Shown here one piece after another: positions 17,490 through 27,160 of a stretch of DNA of 64,000 bases; within the stretch, counting starts at the first letter, position 1, and the number at the start of each line of letters is the position of its first letter. The stretch spans positions 38,436-102,435 of the forward strand of contig JAQSWQ010000003.1 of assembly GCA_029266525.1 (NCBI GenBank), given 5' to 3'. Made by a program: the position numbers and the translations under genes. A model generated the notes under the pieces. The model did no database searches. It saw only the letters and a program-made list of their open reading frames with translations, and was not told the origin of the DNA. The DNA is from Microvirga sp. (GTDB taxonomy: Bacteria; Pseudomonadota; Alphaproteobacteria; Rhizobiales; Beijerinckiaceae).

Positions 17490-18455
17490 ATGGCCCCTGC
17501 ATTGAGCAGCCTGACCCCCACGCATGGACCGGACGCGCTCGCTGCGCATCCGCCCTCGCTCGGCGAGGTCTCCGACTACATCGCGCTTCTGAAGCCGCGG
17601 GTGATGTCGCTCGTGGTGTTCACGGCGCTCGTCGGCATGGTGGTGGCGCATTCCGCCGTCCATCCGGTGATCGCCTTCGCCTCGCTGATCATGATCGCGA
17701 TCGGCGCGGGCGCCTCGGGCGCCCTGAACATGTGGTGGGACGCCGATATCGACGCGCTGATGACCCGCACCCGCAAGCGGCCGATCCCCGACGGGCGGGT
17801 TCGGCCGGACGAAGCCCTCGCCTTCGGGAGCATTCTTGCAGCCGGCTCGGTGCTGGCGCTTGGGCTCATCGCCAATTGGCTTGCCGCGAGTTTCCTCGCC
17901 TTCACGATCTTCTTCTACGTCGCGGTCTATTCGATGTGGCTGAAGCGCTCGACGGCGCAGAACATCGTCATCGGCGGCGCCGCGGGGGCCTTCCCGCCGA
18001 TGATCGGCGAGGCCGCCGTCTCGGGCACGGTCTCGCTCGAGACCTTCGTGCTGTTCCTGATCATCTTCCTCTGGACGCCGCCGCATTTCTGGGCGCTCGC
18101 GCTTGTGAAATCCTCCGACTACGCTCGTGCCGGCGTTCCCATGATGCCGAACGTCGCCGGTGCGGACGCGACCCGCCTGCAGATTTTGCTCTATACGCTG
18201 GTGCTCGCCCCTTGCGGCGTCGCGCCCCTGTTCCTCGGGTTCGGGGGCTGGGTCTACGCGATGGTTTCGATCATCGGCGGCTTCGCCATGATCGCGCTCT
18301 CGGTCCAGGTCCTACGCCTCCGTACGGGCGAGCCGGCGATACGCGCCGCGCAGCACCTCTTCGGCTTCTCGATCCTTTACCTTTTCTCGCTCTTTGCCGC
18401 GCTCTTGGCCGAGCACGGGCTCGGACTGATGCGGCCTCTCGGATGGCACGTGTGA
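17490..18455 (+). CDS. ctaB: Protoheme IX farnesyltransferase (heme O synthase)
   Basis: Membrane prenyltransferase of the UbiA superfamily that adds farnesyl to heme b, making heme O for the oxidase. It has 321 residues from the ATG at 17490, with about nine helices and the Asp-rich motif [21 protein letters not shown]; the second conserved loop is [23 protein letters not shown]. The frame is open to 17397, but the extension is not family-like. It lies 120 bases after coxA, inside the oxidase operon, and its 3' end overlaps the next small gene. Confidence 0.95.
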   Translation: MAPALSSLTPTHGPDALAAHPPSLGEVSDYIALLKPRVMSLVVFTALVGMVVAHSAVHPVIAFASLIMIAIGAGASGALNMWWDADIDALMTRTRKRPIPDGRVRPDEALAFGSILAAGSVLALGLIANWLAASFLAFTIFFYVAVYSMWLKRSTAQNIVIGGAAGAFPPMIGEAAVSGTVSLETFVLFLIIFLWTPPHFWALALVKSSDYARAGVPMMPNVAGADATRLQILLYTLVLAPCGVAPLFLGFGGWVYAMVSIIGGFAMIALSVQVLRLRTGEPAIRAAQHLFGFSILYLFSLFAALLAEHGLGLMRPLGWHV

Positions 18456-18616
18456 GCCCGGTGCGCGACCGTGTCCCGGCGCCCACGCCGGAGGAGCTCA
18501 AGCGCCGACGCTCGCGCTCCATCGCGATCGCGCTCGCGTTGGGCGCGCTCGCGCTGCTGTTCTACGTCGTGACGATCGCCAAGATGGGACCGCAGGTCCT
18601 GAACCGGCCTTTGTGA
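18443..18616 (+). CDS. Small one-helix membrane protein of the cox operon (CoxF-like)
   Basis: A 57-residue frame between ctaB and ctaG, where many alphaproteobacteria carry a short gene annotated coxF or cytochrome c oxidase assembly protein. It has a charged N terminus ([11 protein letters not shown]) and one membrane helix ([23 protein letters not shown]). Two starts are possible: the ATG at 18443, or the GTG at 18452, which overlaps the ctaB stop as GTGA and is attractive for translational coupling. It is 7 bases from ctaG. Assembly role is inferred from position. Confidence 0.75.
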   Translation: MARVSPVRDRVPAPTPEELKRRRSRSIAIALALGALALLFYVVTIAKMGPQVLNRPL

Positions 18617-18623
18617 GCGCGCG

Positions 18624-19226
18624 ATGAGCGCCGCCGCGACGCCCACCCCGGACATCGCCCGGCGCATGCGCCGCACCGCGCTCGCTTGCGCCGCCTTGGC
18701 GCTCGGCATGGTCGGTGTCGCCTTCGCCTCGGTGCCGCTCTACAACCTTTTCTGCCGCATTACGGGGTACGACGGCACGCCGGCCGTCGGCACGGCCGGT
18801 GCGTCGCGGGTGGTCGACCGGACCATCACGGTGCGCTTCGACGCCAACGTCGCCCCTGGCCTGCCCTGGCGCTTCACGCCCGAGACGGCGAGCATCGAGG
18901 CGAGGCTCGGCGAGACCAAGACCGTCTTCTACAAGGTGCGCAACGACGGCCCGACTGCGACGACCGGCATCGCGACCTTCAACGTCCAGCCAGGGCAGGC
19001 CGGCGGCTTCTTCGTGAAGCTGCAGTGCTTCTGCTTCACCGAGCAGACGCTCCAGCCCGGCGAGGCCGTGGACTTTCCCGTCGCCTTCTACATCGAGCCG
19101 GGACTCGCCGAGAACGACAGCGTGAAGGACCTCCCCAGCCTGACCCTGTCCTACACCTATTTCCCGGCTAAGAATGGCCAGCCCGTTGCGACATCGAGCA
19201 CCGCCGCCGCGAAACCGAATCGGTGA
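18624..19226 (+). CDS. ctaG: Cytochrome c oxidase assembly protein CtaG/Cox11
   Basis: Copper chaperone that delivers CuB to subunit I. It has 200 residues: a short cytoplasmic tail, one membrane helix (about 14-34, LACAALALGMVGVAFASVPLYN) and a periplasmic immunoglobulin-like domain with the copper-binding CFCF motif in LQCFCFTEQTL. LYNLFCRITGYDGT after the helix is diagnostic. The C-terminal tail is Thr/Ala rich. It lies between the small membrane protein and coxC. Confidence 0.96.
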   Translation: MSAAATPTPDIARRMRRTALACAALALGMVGVAFASVPLYNLFCRITGYDGTPAVGTAGASRVVDRTITVRFDANVAPGLPWRFTPETASIEARLGETKTVFYKVRNDGPTATTGIATFNVQPGQAGGFFVKLQCFCFTEQTLQPGEAVDFPVAFYIEPGLAENDSVKDLPSLTLSYTYFPAKNGQPVATSSTAAAKPNR

Positions 19227-19297
19227 CGCGGTGACGTGACAACCGGCCGCGATCGGGCTTAAAGCGATGCCCATCGAGGCGACGGAGAGCTCCGAAC

Positions 19298-20161
19298 ATG
19301 GCCGAGGCGCACGCCAAGCCGCATCACGACTACCATCTCGTGGATCCGAGCCCGTGGCCGCTCATCGGCTCGATCAGCGCCTTCACCATGGCGGTCGGCC
19401 TCGTGCTGACGATGAAGAGCATGCAGGTCGCGGGCCTGCGGATCGGCCCTTACGTGTTCGGCGCCGGCGTACTTGCCGTCCTCTACACCATGCTGAACTG
19501 GTGGCGGACGGTGATCCGGGAGGCGACCTACGAAGGCCACCACACCCGGGTGGTGCAGCTCCATCACCGCTACGGGATGATGTTCTTCATCGCCTCGGAG
19601 GTGATGTTCTTCGTCGCCTGGTTCTGGGCCTATTTCGACGCGGCCCTCTACCCGAACGACCCGATGCAGTTCCAGCGCACCGAGCTTCTGGGGCAGTGGC
19701 CGCCTAAGGGCATCGAGACCTTCGATCCGTGGCACCTGCCGCTCTTCAACACGCTGATCCTGCTCACCTCCGGCACCACCGTCACCTGGGCGCACCACGC
19801 GCTCCTGCACGGCGATCGGCAGGGGGTGAAATGGGGACTTTGGCTGACCATCGGGCTCGGGTTTCTCTTCTCGCTGGTGCAGGCCTACGAGTACAGCCAC
19901 GCCGCCTTTGGCTTCAAAGGCAACATCTACGGCGCCACCTTCTTCATGGCGACGGGCTTTCACGGCGCGCACGTCATCATCGGCACGATCTTTCTCGCCG
20001 TGTGCCTATGGCGGGTCTACCAGGGCCACTTCACGCCCCAGCATCATCTCGGCTTCGAGTTCGCGGCCTGGTACTGGCACTTCGTCGACGTGGTGTGGCT
20101 GTTCCTGTTCGCCTGCATCTATGTCTGGGGCGCGGGTGCCCATGGCGGCGGCGCGCACTGA
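19298..20161 (+). CDS. coxC: Cytochrome c oxidase subunit III
   Basis: Membrane subunit that stabilises turnover and oxygen access of the aa3 oxidase. It has 287 residues and seven expected helices, with family runs GMMFFIASEVMFFVAWFWAYF, SGTTVTWAHHALLHGDR and GFHGAHVIIGTIFL and the C-terminal WYWHFVDVVWLFLF. It follows ctaG by 71 bases and is followed by a DUF983 gene, as in other alphaproteobacterial cox operons. Confidence 0.97.
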   Translation: MAEAHAKPHHDYHLVDPSPWPLIGSISAFTMAVGLVLTMKSMQVAGLRIGPYVFGAGVLAVLYTMLNWWRTVIREATYEGHHTRVVQLHHRYGMMFFIASEVMFFVAWFWAYFDAALYPNDPMQFQRTELLGQWPPKGIETFDPWHLPLFNTLILLTSGTTVTWAHHALLHGDRQGVKWGLWLTIGLGFLFSLVQAYEYSHAAFGFKGNIYGATFFMATGFHGAHVIIGTIFLAVCLWRVYQGHFTPQHHLGFEFAAWYWHFVDVVWLFLFACIYVWGAGAHGGGAH

Positions 20162-20226
20162 TCGAAGCGGCGTCCAGAGCCTACATGAGGGGCGCCGCGA
20201 GCCGCCCTTCGCGTTCCGAGACGCCC

Positions 20227-20595
20227 ATGCCCGAGCCTTCGACCACCTCACCCTATACGGCCGGCCTCGCCGGCCGCTGCCCGCGCTGCGGCGAGGGTAG
20301 GCTCTTCGAGAGCTTCCTGTCCCTGAACCGGCGTTGCGAATCCTGCGGGCTCGATCTCGGCTTTGCCGATTCGGGCGACGGCCCGGCCTTCTTCATCATG
20401 TCGATCGTCGGCATCCTGGTCGTCGGTCTCGCGCTTGCGGTGGAGTTCGCCTACGAGCCGCCGATCTGGCTGCACCTCCTGATGTGGTCGGCGCTCGCGA
20501 TCGTGCTGAGCCTCGCGCTCGCACGGCCGGCCAAAGGCCTGATGATCGCGCTGCAATACCACCACCGCGCCGCCGAAGGCCGCCTCGAGCGCTGA
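20227..20595 (+). CDS. DUF983 zinc-ribbon membrane protein
   Basis: A 122-residue protein from the ATG at 20227 (an ATG at 20185 is also in frame). The N-terminal part holds two CxxC pairs, GRCPRCGEGRLF and RRCESCGLDLG, that would bind one metal ion; two membrane helices follow (FFIMSIVGILVVGLALAVEF and LHLLMWSALAIVLSLALA). DUF983 proteins often lie in cox operons between coxC and surf1, as here. A role in oxidase assembly is suggested by context only. Its stop is 3 bases before the SURF1 start. Confidence 0.88.
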   Translation: MPEPSTTSPYTAGLAGRCPRCGEGRLFESFLSLNRRCESCGLDLGFADSGDGPAFFIMSIVGILVVGLALAVEFAYEPPIWLHLLMWSALAIVLSLALARPAKGLMIALQYHHRAAEGRLER

Positions 20596-20598
20596 GCG

Positions 20599-21369
20599 AT
20601 GGCCTTGCCCGTCCGCGCTCTCCTGGTCCCGGCGGTCGCGTTCCTGGTCGCGCTCGCGACGCTTCTGTCGCTAGGCACCTGGCAGCTTCAGCGCCGGGCC
20701 TGGAAGCTCGACCTGATCGAAAAGATCGAAGCCCGCGCCTATGGAGCGCCGGGTCCGATCTTGCCGGAAGCGGAATGGCCGCGCTGGTCGGCCGAGGCCG
20801 AGGAATACCGGCGCGTGCGCCTCACCGGGCGCTTCCTGCACGAGCACGAGGTCGCGGTGCACGGGCTGATGCCCGGCTCGCTCCGCGGCCAGCCGGTGCA
20901 AGGCTTCTACATTCTGACGCCGCTGCGGCTCGCCGATGGCTCGAACGTCATCGTGAACAGGGGCTTCCTGCCGACGCACCTACGCGATCCGGCGAGCCGG
21001 CCCGAGTCGCAGCCGCAGGGCGAGGTGACCGTGACGGGCCTCGTCCGCAGCCCGGAGAAGCACGGCTCCTTCCGGCCCGAGAACGACCCGGCGCGGGACG
21101 CCTGGTTCGTGCGCGACATCCGGCAGATCGCCGAAGCCAAGAACCTTGCGCGCACCGCGCCCTTCCTCATCGACGCCGACGACACGCCCAATCCCGGCGG
21201 ATGGCCGAGGGGCGGCCAGACGCGCCTGACCATGACCAACGATCATCTCCACTACGCGCTCACCTGGTACGGACTGGCATTGGTGCTCGTCGGCGCCTTC
21301 GGACTCGTGGTGTGGCGCCATTTCCACCCGGCGCCCGGTGAGCTTGTTCCCTCACGCCCCGACGCCTAA
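20599..21369 (+). CDS. surf1: SURF1-family cytochrome oxidase biogenesis protein
   Basis: Membrane protein that helps insert heme a into subunit I. It has 256 residues with the two-helix hairpin layout: an N-terminal helix (about 7-24, followed by GTWQLQRRAWKLDLIE) and a C-terminal helix (HYALTWYGLALVLVGAFGLVVW) around a periplasmic domain with GSNVIVNRGFLP and LRGQPVQGFYILTPL. These are family landmarks. It is the last cox gene; thrC follows after 27 bases. Confidence 0.95.
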   Translation: MALPVRALLVPAVAFLVALATLLSLGTWQLQRRAWKLDLIEKIEARAYGAPGPILPEAEWPRWSAEAEEYRRVRLTGRFLHEHEVAVHGLMPGSLRGQPVQGFYILTPLRLADGSNVIVNRGFLPTHLRDPASRPESQPQGEVTVTGLVRSPEKHGSFRPENDPARDAWFVRDIRQIAEAKNLARTAPFLIDADDTPNPGGWPRGGQTRLTMTNDHLHYALTWYGLALVLVGAFGLVVWRHFHPAPGELVPSRPDA

Positions 21370-21396
21370 GGTCCCGCAACCAGCCGGAACAACCCA

Positions 21397-22812
21397 GTGC
21401 TTCATGTCTCCACGCGCGGCGAGGCGCCCGCGATCAGCTTCACCGACGCGCTGCTGACCGGGCTCGGGCGGGATGGGGGCCTTTACGTTCCGCAAGCCTG
21501 GCCGGCGCTCTCGCGACACACGATCGCCGCCTTCGCGGGACGGCCTTTTGCCGCCGTCGCGAACGCCGTCATGAACACGCTCGTCGACGGCGAGATCCCG
21601 GCACCCGAGCTCGCGGTCATGGTGGAGAAGGCCTATTCCGGCTTCCGCCACTCGGCCGTCTGTCCCCTGGTGCAGATCGGCGACAACCTCTTCGTGCTCG
21701 AGCTCTTCCACGGCCCGACCCTTGCGTTCAAGGACGTGGCGATGCAGCTCCTGGCGCGGCTCATGGATCATGCCCTGAAGGCTCGGGGGGCACGCGCCAC
21801 CATCATCGGCGCGACCTCGGGCGATACCGGCAGCGCCGCCGTCGAGGCCTTCAAGGGCCTCGATCAGGTCGACGTCTTCATTCTCTACCCGCACGGCCGC
21901 GTGTCCGAGGTGCAGCGGCGGCAGATGACCACGGTCGACGCTCCGAACGTGCAGGCGATCGCGCTCGACGGCACCTTCGACGACTGCCAAGCGCTCGTGA
22001 AGGCGATGTTCAACCACGCGCGCTTCCGCGACGAGCTGCGGCTCTCGGGCGTCAACTCGATCAACTGGGCGCGCATCGCCGCGCAAACGGCGTACTACTT
22101 CACGGCCGCGGTCGCTCTTGGAGCGCCCCATCGCGAGGTTTCCTTCTCCGTGCCGACCGGCAATTTCGGCGACGTGCTCGCCGGCTGGGTCGCGAAGCGC
22201 ATGGGATTGCCGGTCGGCCGGCTGATGGCCGCCACGAACGCAAACGACATCCTCCATCGCACGCTGACGCAGGGCACCTACGAAACCCGTGGCGTGCAGC
22301 CGACGACTTCCCCCTCGATGGACATCCAGGTCTCCTCCAATTTCGAGCGCCTTCTCTTCGAGGCCTATGGGCGCGACGCCGGCGCGGTCCGGAGGCTCAT
22401 GGCCGGCCTCGCCCAATCAGGCGCCTTCACGGTTGCGCCGGAGCCTCTGACGCGGATTCGGCACGAGTTTTCCTCTGCCGCGGTCGGGGAGGAGGCGGTC
22501 GCGGCCGAGATCAGGGACGTTTGGCGGTCTGCGGGCTACCTGCTCGATCCCCATACCGCGGTTGGCGTGAAGGCCGCGAAGGCGCTGCTTCGCGACGATC
22601 CGCAAACGCCGGTGGTATCGCTCGCGACCGCCCATCCCGCGAAGTTCCCCGACGCCGTCGAGCGCGCAACCGGCGTCCGCCCGCAGCTGCCGCTCCATCT
22701 CGCCGATCTCCTGGAGCGCCCCGAGCGCTTCTCGCGCCTGCCGAACGAACAGGCCGCGGTGGAGCACTTCATCCGCGAACGCGCCCGGATCGTGACGGGC
22801 GCCGCAGCATGA
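21397..22812 (+). CDS. thrC: Threonine synthase
   Basis: PLP enzyme converting O-phosphohomoserine to threonine. It has 471 residues from a GTG start (reads LHVSTRGEAPAISFTDALL, canonical N terminus). PLP lysine is K112 in HGPTLAFKDVAMQ; the phosphate-binding loop is ATSGDTGSAA, and VPTGNFGDVLAG is the second glycine loop. It belongs to the longer, proteobacterial and fungal class. It is placed after the cox operon and overlaps the M16 peptidase gene by ATGA. Its partner thrB is 7 kb further on, on the other strand. Confidence 0.97.
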   Translation: MLHVSTRGEAPAISFTDALLTGLGRDGGLYVPQAWPALSRHTIAAFAGRPFAAVANAVMNTLVDGEIPAPELAVMVEKAYSGFRHSAVCPLVQIGDNLFVLELFHGPTLAFKDVAMQLLARLMDHALKARGARATIIGATSGDTGSAAVEAFKGLDQVDVFILYPHGRVSEVQRRQMTTVDAPNVQAIALDGTFDDCQALVKAMFNHARFRDELRLSGVNSINWARIAAQTAYYFTAAVALGAPHREVSFSVPTGNFGDVLAGWVAKRMGLPVGRLMAATNANDILHRTLTQGTYETRGVQPTTSPSMDIQVSSNFERLLFEAYGRDAGAVRRLMAGLAQSGAFTVAPEPLTRIRHEFSSAAVGEEAVAAEIRDVWRSAGYLLDPHTAVGVKAAKALLRDDPQTPVVSLATAHPAKFPDAVERATGVRPQLPLHLADLLERPERFSRLPNEQAAVEHFIRERARIVTGAAA

Positions 22813-24101
22813 ACCAGCATTTCCTGCGCGAAGCCGACCTCGAGCTGCAGGTCACCACGCTGCCGAACGGCTTGACCGTGGTGACGGAGCGCATGCCCCA
22901 CATCAAGACCGCGACGCTCGGGATGTGGGTCGGGGTCGGCTCGCGCCACGAGCGCGACGAGGAGCACGGGCTGTCGCACCTCCTCGAGCACATGGCCTTC
23001 AAGGGCACCCGCCGGCGCTCGGCGCGCAAGATCGCCGAGGACATCGAGAACGTCGGCGGCGAGATCAACGCCGCGACCTCGGTCGAGTTCACGAACTACT
23101 CCGCGCGGGTGCTCGGCGAGAACGTCGACGTTGCCCTCGACGTGCTCGGCGATATCCTCACCGAGTCGAGCTTCGACGAGGCCGAGCTGGCGCGCGAGAA
23201 GGGCGTCATCCTCCAGGAATACGCCGCCGTCGAGGACACGCCGGACGACCTCGTCTTCGACGCCTTCATGGAGACCGCTTTTTCAGGCCAGGCCATCGGG
23301 CGCCCGATTCTCGGCCGGCCCGAGACCATCAGGCGCTTCGACGGCGAAACCATCCGGAGCTTCGTGACCCGGGAATATGCGCCTCAGCGGATGGTGCTCG
23401 CCGCCGCCGGCCAGGTCGAGCACGAGGCGATCTGCGCCGCGGCCGGCCGCTTCTTCGGAGCGCTCCCCGCCGGCTCGCAAAACGGGGAAGGCGCACCGGC
23501 CAGCTATACCGGCGGCGAGCGCCGCCTGCCTCGCAAGCTCGAGCAGGCCAACATCGTGCTCGGGCTGCCCGGCTGCTCGTTCAAGGACCCGCGCTATTAC
23601 GCGACCCACATGTTCGCGCATATCCTCGGCGGCGGGCTGACCTCGCGGCTCTGGCACGAGCTGCGCGAGCAGCGCGGCCTCGCCTACGAGATCGGCGCCT
23701 TCCACTGGCCCTTCTCGGACACGGGGCTGTTCGGCGTCAGCGCCGGCACCTCGGGATCCGACGCCGCGGAGCTCGTCGAGGTGACGCTCGCCTGCGCGCG
23801 CGCCGCGACCGCCGACATCGAGGAGACGGAGCTCGCGCGGGCGAAGACCCAACTCAAGGTCGCGCTCCTCGCCGCGCTCGAGAGCCCCGGCGGTCGCATC
23901 GAGCGCAATGCTCGCCAGCTTCTGGCTTGGGGGCGCGTGATCCCGAGCGAGGAGATCGTCGCCAAGGTCGACGCGGTCACGACCGAGGAGGTGCGCCAGG
24001 CCGGTGCCGGCGTGCTCGCAGGCGCACCTACCCTTGCGGCGATCGGACCGATCAGGAAACTGCCGCCCCTCGACCGCATAGCGGCGCGCCTGCGCGGGTA
24101 G
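22809..24101 (+). CDS. M16 (pitrilysin/MPP-like) zinc peptidase
   Basis: Metallopeptidase related to mitochondrial processing peptidase beta. It has 430 residues with the inverted zinc motif HLLEH (57-61, in EHGLSHLLEHMAFKG) and the downstream Glu in the FDEAELAREKGVILQEY helix; the second, substrate-binding half contains HELREQRGLAYEIGAF. The start ATG overlaps the thrC stop, indicating translational coupling. thrC followed by an M16 gene is common in alphaproteobacteria. There is no signal peptide, so it probably acts in the cytoplasm. Natural substrate unknown. Confidence 0.93.
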   Translation: MNQHFLREADLELQVTTLPNGLTVVTERMPHIKTATLGMWVGVGSRHERDEEHGLSHLLEHMAFKGTRRRSARKIAEDIENVGGEINAATSVEFTNYSARVLGENVDVALDVLGDILTESSFDEAELAREKGVILQEYAAVEDTPDDLVFDAFMETAFSGQAIGRPILGRPETIRRFDGETIRSFVTREYAPQRMVLAAAGQVEHEAICAAAGRFFGALPAGSQNGEGAPASYTGGERRLPRKLEQANIVLGLPGCSFKDPRYYATHMFAHILGGGLTSRLWHELREQRGLAYEIGAFHWPFSDTGLFGVSAGTSGSDAAELVEVTLACARAATADIEETELARAKTQLKVALLAALESPGGRIERNARQLLAWGRVIPSEEIVAKVDAVTTEEVRQAGAGVLAGAPTLAAIGPIRKLPPLDRIAARLRG

Positions 24102-24128
24102 CGAGGTCGCGATTCGGCCTCAAAGAGG

Positions 24129-24162
24129 AAGCAAGCACAAGGGCTTGTACTCCTGTTTGCTT
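24129..24162 (+). terminator. Nested hairpin after the M16 peptidase gene
   Basis: AAGCAA (24129) pairs with TTGCTT (24157), and inside it ACAAG pairs with CTTGT around GG. It is 27 bases after the M16 stop codon. It may terminate the thrC-M16 transcript; no T-run follows, so confidence is low. Confidence 0.3.
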
Positions 24163-24267
24163 GGGACAGGGCCGGCATTCCCGTCCCGTCGCCTTGCCCT
24201 CAAGCTTGACCATCGGTACCAGTTGTCGCCCGGACCCTTGCTCTTCTGCGGACGAGAGAACCACGCG

Positions 24268-27147
24268 TTGCGCATCGTCCATCTCGCCCTGGCGCTCGTG
24301 TTCGGGAGCCTTGCTTTTCTCCTCGGCACGGGGCCGGTGCGGGCCGTCGAGGCCGTCCGCGTCAACCTTGACGTCCAGGCGATCGACCTTACCCCCGCGA
24401 TCGAGCGCTACCGCTCCGACGGCGACGAGATCCGCATCTCCACCGCGCCCGGGCGCGACGGCATCGTGCGGCGCATCGCGGTGAAGGCGCGCGAGGCCGG
24501 CACACAGCCCGACTGGATCGTGTTCGCGCTCACCAACGATACCGACGAGCAGGTCGACCGGCTCCTCGTCGCACCGCATTTCCGGCTGGTCGGTTCGGGA
24601 GTGATCTGGCCCGATCTCGGCGGCTCGCGGATCGCTGCCATCACGGCGAGCCAAGGCATCCGGCCCGAGCGGGAGGAGTCGACCGAAGCCGACGTCTTCC
24701 TGATGACGCTCGATCCCGGGACGACGGTGACCTTCGTCGCGGAGCTTCGCACGCCGAACGTCCCGCAGGTCTATCTGTGGGACACCGAGAGCTACCGCAA
24801 GAAGGTCACCGGCCTGACGCTCTACAAGGGCATCATCATCGGGATCTCGGGGCTGCTCGCGCTCTTCCTGACGATCGTCTTCGTCGTGAAGGGCGCGCTG
24901 ATCTTCCCCGCCGCCGCGGCGCTCGCCTGGGCGGTGCTTGCCTATGCCTGCATCGATTTCGGCTTCTTCCAGCGCGTTTTCCCCGTCACGGAGGCGACCG
25001 AGCGGGTGTTTCGGGCGGCCGCCGAAGCCATTCTAGCGGCGACTCTCCTCGTCTTTCTCTTCGCCTATCTGAACCTCAACCGTTGGCACGTGCGATACGG
25101 CCACGTGACCTTGTTCTGGCTGATCTTTCTCGCCGCGCTCGTCGGGCTCGCCGTGGTCGATCCGCCAGTGGCGTCGGGCGTCGCGCGGATCTCGATCGCG
25201 GCGGTCGCCGGCGTTGGGTTTCTTCTCGTCGTGCATCTCGCGACCCACGGCTACGACCGCGCCGTCATGCTCGTGCCGACCTGGGTCCTCCTGATGGCGT
25301 GGGTCGCTGCCGCCGGCTTCACAGTGACTGGCGCGCTCGTCTCGGACCTCGTCCAGCCCGCGCTGATCGGCGCCCTCGTCCTCATCGTGATGCTGATCGG
25401 CTTCACGGTCATGCAGCATGCCTTCGCCGGCGGAGCGCTGACGCCCGGGCTCATGAGCGACACCGAGCGGCGCGCGCTTGCCCTCGCGGGGGCCGGCGAC
25501 ATCGTGTTCGACTGGGATGTCACGGCGGACAAGATCTTCGTCGGACCGGAGGTCGAACAGCAACTCGGGCTGGCGCGCGGCGCGCTCGAAGGCTCGGCTG
25601 CGGGTTGGCTCGACCTCCTCCACCCCTTCGACGTCGATCGCTACCGGGCCGCGCTCGACGCCGTCATCGAGGAGCGGCGAGGCCGCATCGTTCAGGATTT
25701 CCGCCTGCGCTCGGCGAGCGGCCCCCATCATTGGTTCCGGCTGAAGGCGCGCCCCGTCGTTGGCACGGACGGCGAGGTCATCCGCATCGTCGGCACGATC
25801 GCTGACGTGACCGAGGCCAAGACGGCCGAGGAGCGCATCCTTCACGACGCTGTGCACGACAACCTCACCGGCCTTCCGAACCGCGAGCTGTTCAACGACC
25901 GGCTCGAGGCCGCGCTGACGCTCGCAAGCCAGGAGCAGTCGGCCGGCCCGACCGTGCTCGTCGTCGACATCGACCGCTTCAAGCAGGTGAACGACTCGGT
26001 CGGCCTGTCGGCAGGCGACTCCATCCTGCTCACGCTCTCGCGCCGGCTCGGGCGGCTCTTGAAGCCGCAGGACACGATCGCCCGGATCAACGGAGACGAG
26101 TTCGCCGTCATTCTGATCTCCGAGCGCGATCCCGACCGCGTCATAGCTTTCGCCGACATGATCCGGAGGGCGATCGCGACTCCGATCACCTTCGCGGAAC
26201 GCGAGATCTTCCTCACCGCCTCGGTCGGGCTGGCCCTGCATGAGGCCGGCGGCGCGAGCGGCGAAGAGGTGTTGAAGAACGCCGAGATCGCCATGGTGCA
26301 TGCGAAGCGCCACGGCGGCGACCGCATCGAGGTGTTTCAGCCGACGATGCGCGCCGAGCGCAGCGACCGCCTCGGCCTGGAGAGCGACCTGCGGCGGGCG
26401 CTCGACCGCGGCGAGATCAAGGTGCTGTTCCAGCCGATCGTGCGGCTCGAGGATCGCACCATCGCGGGCTTCGAGGCACTGCTGCGCTGGGATCACCCGC
26501 GCCACGGCCGGCTCAGCCCTTCGACCTTCATTCCGATCGCCGAGGAGAGTGGCCTCATCACAAGCCTTGGCGTCTTCGCGCTCGAGCGCACGGCGCGCGA
26601 ACTCGCGGCGTGGCAGCGCGCGCTCGAGGTCGAGCCGCCGATCTTCGCCAGCGTCAACGTGTCGAGCCGCCAGCTCCTACGGCACGACCTCCTGCACGAC
26701 GTGAAGACCGTGCTCGCGCGCACCGGCGTGCACGCCGGGTCGCTCAAGCTCGAGCTGACCGAAAGCCTCGTCATGGAGAACCCCGAATACGCTGCGCAGA
26801 TGCTGCAGCGCATCCGGCACCTCGGCGCGGGGCTGTCGCTGGATGATTTCGGCACCGGCTACTCGGCGCTGTCCTATCTGCAGCGCTTCCCATTCGACAC
26901 GATCAAGGTCGACCAGTCGTTCGTGCGTCCGGGCGCCAACGGGAACCGCTCGGTTCTCCTGCGCTCGATCGTGACAATGGCGCATGAACTCGGGATGGAG
27001 GTGGTCGCGGAGGGCGCCGAGACGGAGTCGGACGCGATCGAGCTCTACCAGATTGGCTGCGAATACGCCCAGGGCTACGCCTTCGGAGAGCCCATGTCGG
27101 CGCTGCAGGCGAGGCAGCTCGTTGGAGCGGCACCGGAAGCCGCCTGA
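24268..27147 (+). CDS. Membrane c-di-GMP protein: 7TM sensor, PAS, degenerate GGDEF, EAL
   Basis: About 959 residues from a TTG at 24268, chosen because a signal peptide (LRIVHLALALVFGSLAFLLG) begins there; a TTG at 24145 is also in frame. In order: signal peptide, periplasmic sensory domain, about seven membrane helices (bases 24820-25430, 7TMR-DISM-like), PAS domain, GGDEF domain and EAL domain. The GGDEF signature is NGDEF (bases 26089-26103), so cyclase activity is doubtful. The EAL domain keeps EALLRW, the Asn of VNVSSRQ, ELTES, DDFGTGYS, IKVDQSF and EGAE, the residues expected of an active phosphodiesterase. Likely lowers c-di-GMP in response to an external signal. Confidence 0.93.
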   Translation: MRIVHLALALVFGSLAFLLGTGPVRAVEAVRVNLDVQAIDLTPAIERYRSDGDEIRISTAPGRDGIVRRIAVKAREAGTQPDWIVFALTNDTDEQVDRLLVAPHFRLVGSGVIWPDLGGSRIAAITASQGIRPEREESTEADVFLMTLDPGTTVTFVAELRTPNVPQVYLWDTESYRKKVTGLTLYKGIIIGISGLLALFLTIVFVVKGALIFPAAAALAWAVLAYACIDFGFFQRVFPVTEATERVFRAAAEAILAATLLVFLFAYLNLNRWHVRYGHVTLFWLIFLAALVGLAVVDPPVASGVARISIAAVAGVGFLLVVHLATHGYDRAVMLVPTWVLLMAWVAAAGFTVTGALVSDLVQPALIGALVLIVMLIGFTVMQHAFAGGALTPGLMSDTERRALALAGAGDIVFDWDVTADKIFVGPEVEQQLGLARGALEGSAAGWLDLLHPFDVDRYRAALDAVIEERRGRIVQDFRLRSASGPHHWFRLKARPVVGTDGEVIRIVGTIADVTEAKTAEERILHDAVHDNLTGLPNRELFNDRLEAALTLASQEQSAGPTVLVVDIDRFKQVNDSVGLSAGDSILLTLSRRLGRLLKPQDTIARINGDEFAVILISERDPDRVIAFADMIRRAIATPITFAEREIFLTASVGLALHEAGGASGEEVLKNAEIAMVHAKRHGGDRIEVFQPTMRAERSDRLGLESDLRRALDRGEIKVLFQPIVRLEDRTIAGFEALLRWDHPRHGRLSPSTFIPIAEESGLITSLGVFALERTARELAAWQRALEVEPPIFASVNVSSRQLLRHDLLHDVKTVLARTGVHAGSLKLELTESLVMENPEYAAQMLQRIRHLGAGLSLDDFGTGYSALSYLQRFPFDTIKVDQSFVRPGANGNRSVLLRSIVTMAHELGMEVVAEGAETESDAIELYQIGCEYAQGYAFGEPMSALQARQLVGAAPEAA

Positions 27148-27160
27148 GCGTAAGCAGGAT

